Shown: one piece after another, positions 8,166 through 18,044 of the stretch | Position numbering within the stretch: the first letter of the stretch is position 1 | How the letters are laid out: each line of letters starts with the position of its first letter | Assembly: GCF_002327085.1 (NCBI RefSeq) | Contig: NZ_CP023429.1 | Span: 1,426,001 to 1,490,000 of the forward strand | DNA length: 64,000 nt | Origin: Neisseria weixii | Lineage (GTDB): Bacteria > Pseudomonadota > Gammaproteobacteria > Burkholderiales > Neisseriaceae | Reading direction: 5' to 3' | The notes under the pieces: generated by a model | Database searches by the model: none | What the model was told of the DNA's origin: nothing | The model's input: only the letters and a program-made list of their open reading frames with translations | Translations under genes and position numbers: made by a program

Positions 8166-10070
8166 ATGAATATTCTGCAAGTTGAAAACGCTTCTTTCGC
8201 CGTCGGCCATGTCGCTTTATTGGACAAAGCCGCTTTCCAGCTCGACAGCGGCGAAAAAATCGGCTTAATCGGCCGCAACGGTGCGGGCAAATCTTCGTTT
8301 TTAAAAATTCTCGCCGGCGCGCAAAAACTGGACGATGGCCAGATTATTCTGCAAAACAACCTGAAAATCGTTTATGTGTCGCAAGAATCGTTTTTCGATA
8401 ACGCGGCAACGGTGTTTGATATTGTGGCTGAAGGCTTGGGCGAAATGCGCGGGCTGTTGAGCCGTTATCACCAAGTCAGCCATCAGCTGGAAAGCAGCAG
8501 CGATGAAAGTTTATTAAAAGAACTCAACGAATTGCAGCTGAAAATCGAAGCACAAGACGGCTGGAAACTGGATGCAGCGGTAAAACAAACCATCAGCGAA
8601 CTGGGCTTGCCGGAAGACGAAAAAATCAGCAACCTTTCCGGCGGTCAGAAAAAGCGTGTGGCCTTGGCGCAAGCATGGGTACAAAAGCCCGATGTGTTGC
8701 TGCTTGATGAGCCGACCAACCATTTGGACATCGACGCGATTATCTGGCTGGAAAACCTGCTGAAAAACTTTGAAGGCAGCTTAGTGGTGATTACCCACGA
8801 CCGCCGCTTTTTGGATAATGTCGCCACCCGCATTGTCGAGCTCGACCGCGGCACGCTGCGCTCCTATCCTGGCAGCTTTTCCAAATACAGCGAAAAAAAA
8901 GAGCAGGAATTGGCCGTTGAAGCCGAACACAACCGCTTGTTCGACAAATTACACGCGCAAGAAGAAGCGTGGATTCGCAAAGGCATTGAAGCCCGCCGCA
9001 CGCGCAACGAAGGCCGCGTTCGCCGTTTGGAAGAATTACGCCGCCAACGTGCCGAACGCCGCAATGTGCAAGGCCAAGTTAACTTCAAGCTCGACAGTGG
9101 TGAAAAAAGCGGCAAAATCATCGCTGAATTGGAACACGCATCTTTCCAATACGGCGACAAAGTCATTATGGACAAATTCTCCGCCATTATTCAGCGCGGC
9201 GACAAAATCGGCTTAATCGGCTCCAACGGTATCGGCAAAACCACGTTTTTAAAACTGATTTTGAGCGAATTGCAGCCTACTTACGGCCGCATCCGCATCG
9301 GTTCCAAGCAGGAAGTGGCCTATTTCGACCAATTCCGCAGCGCATTGAACGAAAACGACACCGTGTTTTACACGCTCGGTCAAGGCAATGATTTTGTTGA
9401 AATCGGCGGCAAAAAACGCCATGTGATGAGCTATTTGGAAGATTTCCTGTTCCACCCTGCGCGCGCGCAATCACCGGTTTCTTCACTCTCCGGCGGCGAA
9501 CGCAACCGCTTGTTACTGGCAAAATTATTCACCAAACCGGCCAATATTTTGGTGCTGGACGAACCGACCAACGACTTGGATATCGACACGCAAGAATTGC
9601 TGGAAGAGCTGCTGCGCGATTATCAAGGCACGGTGTTTTTGGTCAGCCACGACCGTATGTTCCTCGATAATGTGATTACACAGAGCATTGTTTTTGAAGG
9701 AAACGGCCGTCTGAAAGAATACATCGGCGGCTATGAAGATTATCTCGATGCCAAAAAGCGCGAGCAAACCCTTCAGACGGCCTCAGCGCCGAAAGCCGCA
9801 GCCGAGCTGGTGAAAGAAAAGCCTAAAGCCAACCGCACGGTCAAACTTTCCTACAAAGAACAGCGCGAACTCGATGCCCTGCCCGAAGAAATTACGGCCT
9901 TGGAAAAGGAGCAGGCCGAACTCAACGTTCAGCTTTCCGACCCCGACATCTTCAAAGATTACGAGAAAGCCGGCGCATTACAAGCACGTTCGGAAGAAAT
10001 TGAAATGCTGCTGTTGGATAAACTGGAATTGTGGGAACGTTTGGAAGCCAAGCAAAATGGTGTACAGTAA
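8166..10070 (+). CDS. uup: ABC-F family ATPase Uup
   Basis: This is a cytoplasmic ABC-F protein with two ATPase domains and no membrane part (634 residues). Domain 1 has Walker A GRNGAGKSS near residue 35, signature LSGGQKKRVALAQAW and Walker B LLLDEPTNHLD. A charged linker (about residues 240-310) follows. Domain 2 has Walker A GSNGIGKTT near residue 352, LSGGERNRLLLAKLF and LVLDEPTNDLD. The C-terminal about 90 residues are Lys/Glu-rich and predicted coiled coil, as in Uup, which binds DNA or ribosomes. A DUS (CTTCAGACGGCCTCA) at about 9771 encodes the start of the variable stretch before the coiled coil. Confidence 0.93.
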   Translation: MNILQVENASFAVGHVALLDKAAFQLDSGEKIGLIGRNGAGKSSFLKILAGAQKLDDGQIILQNNLKIVYVSQESFFDNAATVFDIVAEGLGEMRGLLSRYHQVSHQLESSSDESLLKELNELQLKIEAQDGWKLDAAVKQTISELGLPEDEKISNLSGGQKKRVALAQAWVQKPDVLLLDEPTNHLDIDAIIWLENLLKNFEGSLVVITHDRRFLDNVATRIVELDRGTLRSYPGSFSKYSEKKEQELAVEAEHNRLFDKLHAQEEAWIRKGIEARRTRNEGRVRRLEELRRQRAERRNVQGQVNFKLDSGEKSGKIIAELEHASFQYGDKVIMDKFSAIIQRGDKIGLIGSNGIGKTTFLKLILSELQPTYGRIRIGSKQEVAYFDQFRSALNENDTVFYTLGQGNDFVEIGGKKRHVMSYLEDFLFHPARAQSPVSSLSGGERNRLLLAKLFTKPANILVLDEPTNDLDIDTQELLEELLRDYQGTVFLVSHDRMFLDNVITQSIVFEGNGRLKEYIGGYEDYLDAKKREQTLQTASAPKAAAELVKEKPKANRTVKLSYKEQRELDALPEEITALEKEQAELNVQLSDPDIFKDYEKAGALQARSEEIEMLLLDKLELWERLEAKQNGVQ

Positions 10071-10090
10071 GGTTGTCCGCTCCAGTCAAC

Positions 10091-10118
10091 ATGCCGTCTG
10101 AAACGTTTCAGACGGCAT
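10091..10118 (+). terminator. DUS-pair terminator after uup
   Basis: It is a perfect inverted pair of ATGCCGTCTGAAAC and its complement, followed by TTTTG. Confidence 0.8.
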
Positions 10119-10179
10119 GTTTTGATTTCAAGATCGCTTTTAAAATCATCCTTAGTCCTTTAAAAAATAATCGTAAACT

Positions 10180-10560
10180 GAGGCCTTTACAAAATCGCCA
10201 TCTTTGGCACATTTCTTCGTTCAAAGCAAGGCTGCAAAAGGTTATTAGGGCGGTTGATGGCGTCCCAATGCTGATGGATGATGCGGTTATCGGGAATTGA
10301 TTGACATGGGTTTTGCAAAGTATCTCCGAGTGCATCAACGTGACAATGAATTTACCCTTAGTGCGCAGCATATAAAACGGTATCGAATTCTTCTGCGGCA
10401 ATGCCAAGCACCGCTTGGTACAATTTAATGCTGCAGCAAAACATACGTTTTAACTGCACCTGAAAGAAACCGAATTCGGGTTCAATGACCGGCATAATTT
10501 TGTACAAAGAGCTGTTGTGAATGTTGTCCGAGAGCCCCTTAAAATAGGTTTTGCTTCCTA
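10180..10560. other. Degenerate mobile-element debris, no gene
   Basis: The left end (GAGGCCTTTACAAAATCGCC...CATTTCTTCGTT) matches the first about 45 bases of the 143-bp MITE and then diverges. A MITE-like right end TTTTGCAAAGTATCTC sits at about 10311-10326. From 10330 to 10520 the minus strand has an interrupted frame (MPVIEPEFGFFQVQLKRMF, then KLYQAVLGIAAEEFD). It resembles antisense frames often seen across neisserial insertion sequences, so a transposase relic on either strand is possible. I see no intact gene here. From 10561 to 10730 the sequence is AT-rich leader of the next gene. Confidence 0.4.
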
Positions 10561-10745
10561 AGCCCTATATTATTAATGTAAATCATATTATAAAAAGTAT
10601 TTTTATACTGAAAATTTGTCAGGTTAAGATTTGGAAAAATCCTTGATAAGTCCAAGCCATAGGACTACATTAACCTTATATTTCAAGAATCAATGAAGTT
10701 TAGCGGCTACATCTGTTTATCTATTTACTTAAAGGAAAAATCATC

Positions 10746-11268
10746 TTGGCTAAAGCAAAAAAAGAGAAAACTGCTGCAGAAGAAAAAGTGAAAACCAACC
10801 AAATCGGTTTGGAAAAAAGCGAAACTGCACCGATTAATGAGAAGTTAAATTGCTCTGTTGTCAAGCTATCATGTGTTTTATCAAAATGTGCGCGGCTATC
10901 ATTGGAATGTTAAAGGCGAGCATTTTTTCTCACTGCACACCAAATTTGAAGAACTCTATACCGAGCTGCAATTGCAGATTGATGAAATTGCCGAGCGCAT
11001 TTTGACGCTGGCAGGCACACCGCTGCATGCTTACAGCGACTTTACGAAATATTCTTCTATCAAAGAAGATAAGAATGTGTTTGACGGCCGCGAATGTGTA
11101 GAAGGTCTGGTCAGTGGCTTACAGGAACTGATTGAAGAGCAACGCTCTGTGATTGAAGCGGCAGGCGAAGCCGGTGATGAAGGCACGGTTGATTTGATTA
11201 CCGGCTATGTACAGGCGCAAGAGAAATTGATTTGGATGTATAACGCTTTCTTAGGCGTGAAGAAGTAA
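10746..11268 (+). CDS. dps: Dps-like ferritin family protein (one frameshift)
   Basis: This is a predicted DNA-binding, iron-storing protein of the Dps/MrgA family. The N-terminal 30 residues are Lys/Glu-rich (AKAKKEKTAAEEKVK), as in Dps tails that bind DNA. The ferritin fold follows with the ferroxidase residues in YHWNVKGEHFF and the segment IDEIAERILTLAG. The frame breaks at about 10850. AAATTGCTCTG has one T too many, and removing it gives EKLNALLSSYHVFYQN or similar. I choose TTG at 10746 as the start because AAAGGA lies 9 bases before it and no ATG is available. The gene stands alone, with a DUS terminator behind it. Confidence 0.83.
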
Positions 11269-11294
11269 CTAATATATTGTTTTTTAAATAGATG

Positions 11295-11329
11295 AAAAGC
11301 CGTCTGAAATTTTCAGACGGCTTTTTTTT
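11295..11329 (+). terminator. DUS-pair terminator after dps
   Basis: AAAAGCCGTCTGAAA pairs with TTTCAGACGGCTTTT and is followed by a run of T. Confidence 0.8.
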
Positions 11330-11389
11330 ACTTTTAAAACATTGATTTAAGAAATTTGAGAAATTAGCTTATTTGATTTTCATTGGACT

Positions 11390-11640
11390 TCATTTTAAGA
11401 AGCTTAATCAGAATTAATCGTCAGTAAAGCAATTATGACTGGTTCAGCCCCTATAAATCCACCAAATAATGCATCCATTTCAGATTGAGGGTGTATGTAT
11501 TAACTAACCACCTAATCAAAAATTACTGTTAACAATCTGTCAATTGTACAAATAGCAACTACAAAAAGCCAATCAATTACTTCTGATATATTTTCTAAAT
11601 ATGATGTTTCACATCCTTCAAACCAATCTATCAGAAAAAA
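11390..11640 (-). pseudogene. Possible gene remnant with two in-frame stops
   Basis: On the minus strand, directly downstream of mpl, one frame reads DWFEGCETSYLENISEVIDW, then a hydrophobic piece. After two stop codons it resumes as MDALFGGFIGAEPVIIALL. The composition is protein-like, but no family is recognised and there is no clear start. The about 370 bases between the dps terminator and mpl hold nothing else I can support. Confidence 0.25.
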
Positions 11641-11641
11641 T

Positions 11642-13021
11642 TCACGCCGCTAACGCTGCTAAAATTTTATCGTGAATGCCACCAAAGCCACCATTGCTCA
11701 TCACCAAAATCTGATCACCGCTTTGCGCGTGTTTCACAATCTTGACTACGAAGGCATCAAAATCTTGACCAACATGCAGTTTGTCGCCCAGCGGCGCCAA
11801 CGCTTCAGCTACATCCCAATCCACGCCACCGGCATAGCAGAATATTTGGTCGGCTTCGCGCAGGCTTTCGGACAGCGCGGCTTTCATGGTGCCCAGTTTC
11901 ATGGTGTTGGAACGTGGCTCCAGCACGGCTAAGATGCGGGCGTTACCCACCTTTTGGCGCAAACCGGCCACGGTGGTGGTAATCGCGGTCGGATGGTGGG
12001 CAAAATCGTCGTAAACAGTCACGCCGTTAACCGTGCCTTTGATTTCCATGCGGCGCTTCACGTTTTGGAATTGGCCTAAGGCTTCGCAGGCCGTCTGAAC
12101 ATCCACACCGACATGACGTGCGGCAGCAATCACGGCCAATGCGTTCATGCGGTTGTGTTCGCCCAATAATGCCCATGCAATGTGGCCGACTTGTTCGCCT
12201 TTGAAAAATACGTCAAAGCCACCCTGCTCGTCTGCTTCACCAATTTGCCAACCGGCTTGGTTGCCGAATAGTTCGACCGGTGTCCAGCAGCCTTTGTCTA
12301 AGGTTTCGTGAATACTTTCTTCGCGACCGTTGGCAACAATCAGGCCGTCTGAAGGCACCGTGCGCACTAAGTGGTGAAACTGGGTTTGAATTGCGCCCAA
12401 ATCGGTAAAAATATCGGCATGGTCAAACTCGAGATTATTCAAAATCGCCGTGCGTGGGCGGTAATGCACGAATTTGCTGCGTTTATCGAAAAACGCCGTA
12501 TCGTATTCATCGGCTTCAATCACGAAAAACGGCGATTTACTGTTTGGGTCTTGATGCGGAGTTTGCGGTAAACGCGCCGACACGCTGAAATTCTGTGGCA
12601 CGCCGCCAATCAAAAAGCCCGGCGCCAAACCTGCATATTCCAACACCCAAGCCAGCATAGATGCTGTGGTGGTTTTGCCGTGTGTACCTGCCACGCCCAA
12701 GACCCAATGATGATGCAACACGTTTTCTGCCAACCATTGCGGGCCGGAAATATATGGCAAGCCACGGTTTAACACCGCTTCAACCACGTCCATGCCACGC
12801 TTGGCGACATTACCAATCACATACACATCGGCTTGAAACTCATCCAACTGCGCGGCATCGAAACCTTCGTGCACATCAATGCCCAAGGCTTCAAGTTGCG
12901 TACTCATCGGCGGATACATTTTGGCATCGCAGCCGCTGACTTTAAAACCTGCTTCTTTGGCAATGGCTGCTACGCCGCCCATAAATGTGCCGCCGATTCC
13001 GATAATGTGAATGTGTTTCAT
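11642..13021 (-). CDS. mpl: UDP-MurNAc:L-Ala-D-Glu-meso-DAP tripeptide ligase Mpl
   Basis: Mpl recycles cell-wall tripeptide by ligating it to UDP-N-acetylmuramate in the cytoplasm. The protein has 459 residues. The N-terminal Rossmann segment is MKHIHIIGIGGTFMGG, the Mur-ligase ATP loop is GVAGTHGKTTTASM, the central domain has EADEYDTAFFDKRSKF and NLEFDHADIF, and the C-terminal domain has DDFAHHPTAI and LEPRSNTMKLG. The wording SGCDAKMYPPMSTQLEALG separates Mpl from MurC. I start at 13021 (MKHIH). An upstream in-frame start would add 10 residues before the Rossmann strand. It is divergent from the alcohol dehydrogenase gene. Confidence 0.93.
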   Translation of the reverse strand: MKHIHIIGIGGTFMGGVAAIAKEAGFKVSGCDAKMYPPMSTQLEALGIDVHEGFDAAQLDEFQADVYVIGNVAKRGMDVVEAVLNRGLPYISGPQWLAENVLHHHWVLGVAGTHGKTTTASMLAWVLEYAGLAPGFLIGGVPQNFSVSARLPQTPHQDPNSKSPFFVIEADEYDTAFFDKRSKFVHYRPRTAILNNLEFDHADIFTDLGAIQTQFHHLVRTVPSDGLIVANGREESIHETLDKGCWTPVELFGNQAGWQIGEADEQGGFDVFFKGEQVGHIAWALLGEHNRMNALAVIAAARHVGVDVQTACEALGQFQNVKRRMEIKGTVNGVTVYDDFAHHPTAITTTVAGLRQKVGNARILAVLEPRSNTMKLGTMKAALSESLREADQIFCYAGGVDWDVAEALAPLGDKLHVGQDFDAFVVKIVKHAQSGDQILVMSNGGFGGIHDKILAALAA

Positions 13022-13147
13022 GATGCAAATATCTTGTTCAAAAACGCTCATTATAGCGGAAATCGGCTTAAAAGGCCGTCTGAAAATATGAGAAGCGTTT
13101 ATATGGAGTATAATGTTCAGACATAATCACAACAGAGAGAGCCAACC

Positions 13148-14261
<1,114 letters not shown>

Positions 14262-14284
14262 TCGGGCAATATGAATAAAAAGAT

Positions 14285-14322
14285 AGGCCGTCTGAAAGTA
14301 ATTGCTTACTTTCAGACGGCCT
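14285..14322. terminator. DUS-pair terminator between adhC and the type I secretion operon
   Basis: AGGCCGTCTGAAAGTAA pairs with TTACTTTCAGACGGCCT. It serves adhC and may also stop minus-strand transcripts coming from 14487. Confidence 0.8.
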
Positions 14323-14486
14323 TATTCATGGAATATTAATTTCAGTGAATTTTAAAAATCTGACATTTTGATTATTTTCACACCGAAACGATTTGTGCAT
14401 TTCCCACAAAAAAACTTACTTAAGCGATTAAGTAAGCTTTTATAGAAACGCATATTTCAAACCGTTCCAAATTATTGATTATCCAA

Positions 14487-15716
14487 TTAACGCTCGCTTA
14501 AAGCCTGTTTCATACGGGTAATTGGTTTGATTAAGTATTGGAATACGGTTTTTTCACCGGTTTTCACATCAACTGTTGCCACCATACCCGGGATAATCGG
14601 CATTTCTTTGCCGTTTTTGTCCGTCAAGCTGTTGCTGTCCGTTTGTACCAAAATACGGTAATACACTTGGTTCGGATCAAGCTTCAAATCATTGGCACGG
14701 TTTTGCATAGAGTTACTTACGGTATCTGGGCTGATTAAGGTCACTTTACCGTCTAAACCACCGTAAATGGCATAATCATACGCACTGATTTTCACCACAG
14801 CCGGCAAACCCGGGCTCATAAAGGCTACGTCTTGCGGGCGGATATAGGCTTCTACCAACAATTTGTCGTCTAAAGGTACGATTTGCATGATGTCTTGACC
14901 CACATTCACCACACCACCAACAGTATTGATTTGAATATCCTTCACAATACCACGCATCGGTGCACGGATTTGCGAACGCTCTACTGGGTCGGCGCGCATG
15001 GCTGTGTTTTCTTTGGCTTGAGCCAATTCAGATTCAGCCTGCACCAATTCATTATTGGCATCAGCCATATAGCGGTTGCGTCGCTCAGCAATTTGCAAAG
15101 TCAATTCGCTGGATTGACGCTGCATACGCAACAATTCCACTTCCGAAACCACGCCTTGCGCCACCATTGGTGCAGTGATTTCAATTTCTTTATCCAACGT
15201 TGCTTTGCTCAAGCTCAGGCTTTGAATCGCATCAGTCACTGCACGACGGCGGGCATTGTAAGCAGCCTGTTCACGCGCACGCAATTCGTTGCTGATGCCT
15301 TTTGGAAAAGTCAACGCTGTGTTGTAAGCTTCTGCCTTCAAACGTGCTACCATGGCTTCTAAGTTGGCCACTTTAGCTTCGCTTTCGCGCAATACAGCCG
15401 AGCTGCGTGTATCGTCTAATTTCAGCAAGATTTGGCCTTTTTCGACAATATCACCTTCTTTCACCGAGATTTCGGTGATGATGCCCGGATCCAAACTTTG
15501 AATCACTTGCTCACGGCTGCTGGGAATCACATTGCCGTTACCACGGGTCACTTCTTCAATCGGGCTGTTATAAGCCCAAATCACGAAGACCACCAGAAAC
15601 AGGAAAAACAGGATAATGACCCAAAATTGCCCGCTGTGTTTTTCTTTTTGCAAGGCTGCATTCAAATCATTGATTAAATGCAAATCCTTATGTTTGACGT
15701 TGTTTTCACTACTCAT
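14487..15716 (-). CDS. Type I secretion membrane fusion protein, HlyD/LapC family
   Basis: This is the periplasmic adaptor that joins the inner-membrane ABC exporter to the outer-membrane TolC channel. The protein has 409 residues: a short cytoplasmic N-terminus, one membrane helix (about residues 33-52, FWVIILFFLFLVVFVIWAY), the barrel-lipoyl strand RGNGNVIPSSREQVIQSLDP, long alpha-hairpin segments (about residues 95-240) and the second lipoyl half with RAPMRGIVKDIQINTVGGVV. The C-terminus has IIPGMVATVDVKTGEKTV, a family signature. I start at 15716 because GAGG stands 9 bases upstream. It is the last gene of a tolC-lapB-hlyD operon. Confidence 0.92.
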   Translation of the reverse strand: MSSENNVKHKDLHLINDLNAALQKEKHSGQFWVIILFFLFLVVFVIWAYNSPIEEVTRGNGNVIPSSREQVIQSLDPGIITEISVKEGDIVEKGQILLKLDDTRSSAVLRESEAKVANLEAMVARLKAEAYNTALTFPKGISNELRAREQAAYNARRRAVTDAIQSLSLSKATLDKEIEITAPMVAQGVVSEVELLRMQRQSSELTLQIAERRNRYMADANNELVQAESELAQAKENTAMRADPVERSQIRAPMRGIVKDIQINTVGGVVNVGQDIMQIVPLDDKLLVEAYIRPQDVAFMSPGLPAVVKISAYDYAIYGGLDGKVTLISPDTVSNSMQNRANDLKLDPNQVYYRILVQTDSNSLTDKNGKEMPIIPGMVATVDVKTGEKTVFQYLIKPITRMKQALSER

Positions 15717-15785
15717 AATGATAAACCTCAATTGGGTGTTTTTATTAAAGGCCGTCTGAAACCTTTTTATTATGTGAATCGGTTT

Positions 15786-18005
15786 TTACGACTGATTGGC
15801 CGAAGCTTGCGCGCTTACCTGAACATTGGCAGTTGCTTGGTGTGCAGGTGCATTATTATTGCCTTGTTGCGCCGCTTTGTTTTTGTTTTGCTCATTTTGC
15901 ATCAGGTTTTGCAATACCAAATCACGCGGACCGTCCATCACCACTTTACCGTTATCCATGACAATGATGCGGTTGACAATTTGCAATACTTGCGGGCGGT
16001 GCGTCACCAAAACCATGGTACGGTCTTTACCCCATTGTGCGATCGCATTCAAGGCCATGCGCTCGGTAGCTTGGTCAAGACTGGTCGTCGGCTCATCCAA
16101 CAACACCACTTTGGGATTGCGCAACGTCATGCGCGCCAAGGCGATAATTTGTTTTTGGCCGCCTGACAAACCTAAGCCGTCTTCGCCCAAAGGCATATCC
16201 AAACCGCGTGGGTGGCTGCGGATAATTTTATCCAAGCCGAAACGTTTTAAGGCATTCAGCAAATCTTGGTCGGAAGAATAACCATCGGTACGCGCCAAAT
16301 CCATGTTTTCACGCAAAGTACCCAAGAACAAACGTGGCGCCTGACTCAGCAAAACCACTTGATTACGCAGAAAATTCGGATCCAATTGACGCATATCTAC
16401 GCCATCTAAGGTCACATTGCCTTTATCTGTGTCGTAAAGGCCGCTTGCCAATTTCAGCATGGTGCTCTTACCGCTACCGATACGGCCCAAAATACCGACT
16501 TTTTCACCCGGTTTGATGGTAACGCGCAAGTCGCTTACGGCGGCATTTGCATCGTCTTGATATTTAAATGATACGTTTTCAAAGGTAATCGCACCTTGGA
16601 CATTATCCAAAGTAATGTATTTGCGTTCCGGGCTGCGCTCAATAGGACGCTCAACAATTTCATTGATGCCCTGCAATGCTAATTTTGCTTGCTGGAAGCG
16701 GGTTGCCAAGCCGGCGATTTGTGCCAATGGTGCCAACGCACGACCCGATAGAATTACCGAAGCAATCAACGCACCCATGGTGATACGGTCAGCAGTATTT
16801 TCCGCATGAATCAGATACGTGCCCACCAATACCAAAAATACAGTATTCAACTGCTGCATACCCACGGCAAAATTAACCATGAAATTGCTGGTATCTTTAA
16901 CCTTAATCGCAGATGCCGATGTTTTGGCAGTGTATTCATCCCAACGTTGTTGCGCCCAAGAAGTCGCATTGTTGGTTTTAAGTGTTTCAATGCCTTCAAT
17001 GGCTTCAACGGCCAAGCCCGAACGTTGCGAACCTTCTTTCATTGATTCATTGATGTGGCGTGATAAGGGACGCTGAACCAAAAAGCCGACAATAATCACA
17101 ATCGGAATGATGGCCAAAGGCACCAAAGCCAATTTGCCGCCAACAATGCCGATTACAGTAATAAATAACAGCAAGAATGGCAAATCCACCAAAGTCAGCA
17201 AACTGGCGCTGGTCATGAATTCACGCACTGATTCAAATTCGCGCAAGTTATTCGCATATGAACCTGAAGAAGCCGGACGGTCAGCCAAACGTAAAGCCAT
17301 CACGCGGCGGAACAAAGCCGAGCTGATGATTAAGTCGGCTTTTTTACCGGCAATATCAGTTAGATGGCCGCGAATCATCTTTGCGGCAAATTCAAATGTA
17401 ATCGCCAAGACCACACCAATACTCAATACCCATAAGGTTTCATAAGCTTGGTTGGGAATCACGCGGTCGTAAACATTCATCACATATAACGAGCTGACCA
17501 AAGCCAAAAAGTTAATGATGAAGGTCGCTAAAATCACTTGGTAATAATAACCGCGGAAACGCCAAATCACCTTCCAAAACCATGCTTTAGGCAGATGGTA
17601 CTCTGGCAATTCCGAGCGGGTATCCGACACCATTTTTGGTTTAATAAACCAGCAATAGCCCAAATACAGCACCGATAATTGCTCATGATCCAGTTCTTGC
17701 TCTAAACCATCCACCTGGCGGATGTGATATTTACGCCCCTTACCCGCACCTTCGATTTGGGTAATCACGGCGGCTTCTTCATTGTGCAAAATAATCAGCA
17801 CAGGCGCCGCCAAAGACGGAATGTCTTCCAAATTTCGTTTGGACAAGGTATTTTCAAAGCCGTGGCTGCGTAAGACTTCAGTAAGAGAGTGATAGTTGAC
17901 ATTCAGTTTTTGATCCCGCACCACCTCTGCCGAAAGCGCTGCTTCCGACACAGGAGCCCCTAATAAGCGGGTAACTAATGCAACATGTTCAATAATAGCT
18001 TTCAT
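15786..18005 (-). CDS. Type I secretion ABC transporter, LapB/RTX exporter type
   Basis: This is the energy-coupled inner-membrane exporter for large repeat proteins (739 residues). The first about 120 residues form a C39-like domain, but I see no catalytic Cys motif, so it should bind rather than cleave its substrate, as in LapB and HlyB. Six membrane helices span about residues 155-440. The ATPase has Walker A GRIGSGKSTM near residue 505, signature LSGGQKQIIALARM near 613, Walker B VVLLDEPTTSLD and switch His in VLVTHRPQ. The C-terminal 35 residues are low-complexity (Gln/Asn/Ala). It is preceded by the TolC-like gene and followed by the HlyD-like gene. Confidence 0.92.
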   Translation of the reverse strand: MKAIIEHVALVTRLLGAPVSEAALSAEVVRDQKLNVNYHSLTEVLRSHGFENTLSKRNLEDIPSLAAPVLIILHNEEAAVITQIEGAGKGRKYHIRQVDGLEQELDHEQLSVLYLGYCWFIKPKMVSDTRSELPEYHLPKAWFWKVIWRFRGYYYQVILATFIINFLALVSSLYVMNVYDRVIPNQAYETLWVLSIGVVLAITFEFAAKMIRGHLTDIAGKKADLIISSALFRRVMALRLADRPASSGSYANNLREFESVREFMTSASLLTLVDLPFLLLFITVIGIVGGKLALVPLAIIPIVIIVGFLVQRPLSRHINESMKEGSQRSGLAVEAIEGIETLKTNNATSWAQQRWDEYTAKTSASAIKVKDTSNFMVNFAVGMQQLNTVFLVLVGTYLIHAENTADRITMGALIASVILSGRALAPLAQIAGLATRFQQAKLALQGINEIVERPIERSPERKYITLDNVQGAITFENVSFKYQDDANAAVSDLRVTIKPGEKVGILGRIGSGKSTMLKLASGLYDTDKGNVTLDGVDMRQLDPNFLRNQVVLLSQAPRLFLGTLRENMDLARTDGYSSDQDLLNALKRFGLDKIIRSHPRGLDMPLGEDGLGLSGGQKQIIALARMTLRNPKVVLLDEPTTSLDQATERMALNAIAQWGKDRTMVLVTHRPQVLQIVNRIIVMDNGKVVMDGPRDLVLQNLMQNEQNKNKAAQQGNNNAPAHQATANVQVSAQASANQS

Positions 18006-18044
18006 GATGATGGATTCACGTAATGATGATAAATTTTCTGATGT

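Noticed and set aside
10108..10407. Minus-strand open frame of 99 codons near the uup terminator
   Set aside because: It crosses a DUS pair and MITE debris, has no ribosome site, and looks like an antisense frame of element relics.
14883..15362. Plus-strand open frame of 159 codons inside the HlyD-like gene
   Set aside because: It is antisense to a well-supported gene, His/Thr-rich and without motifs.
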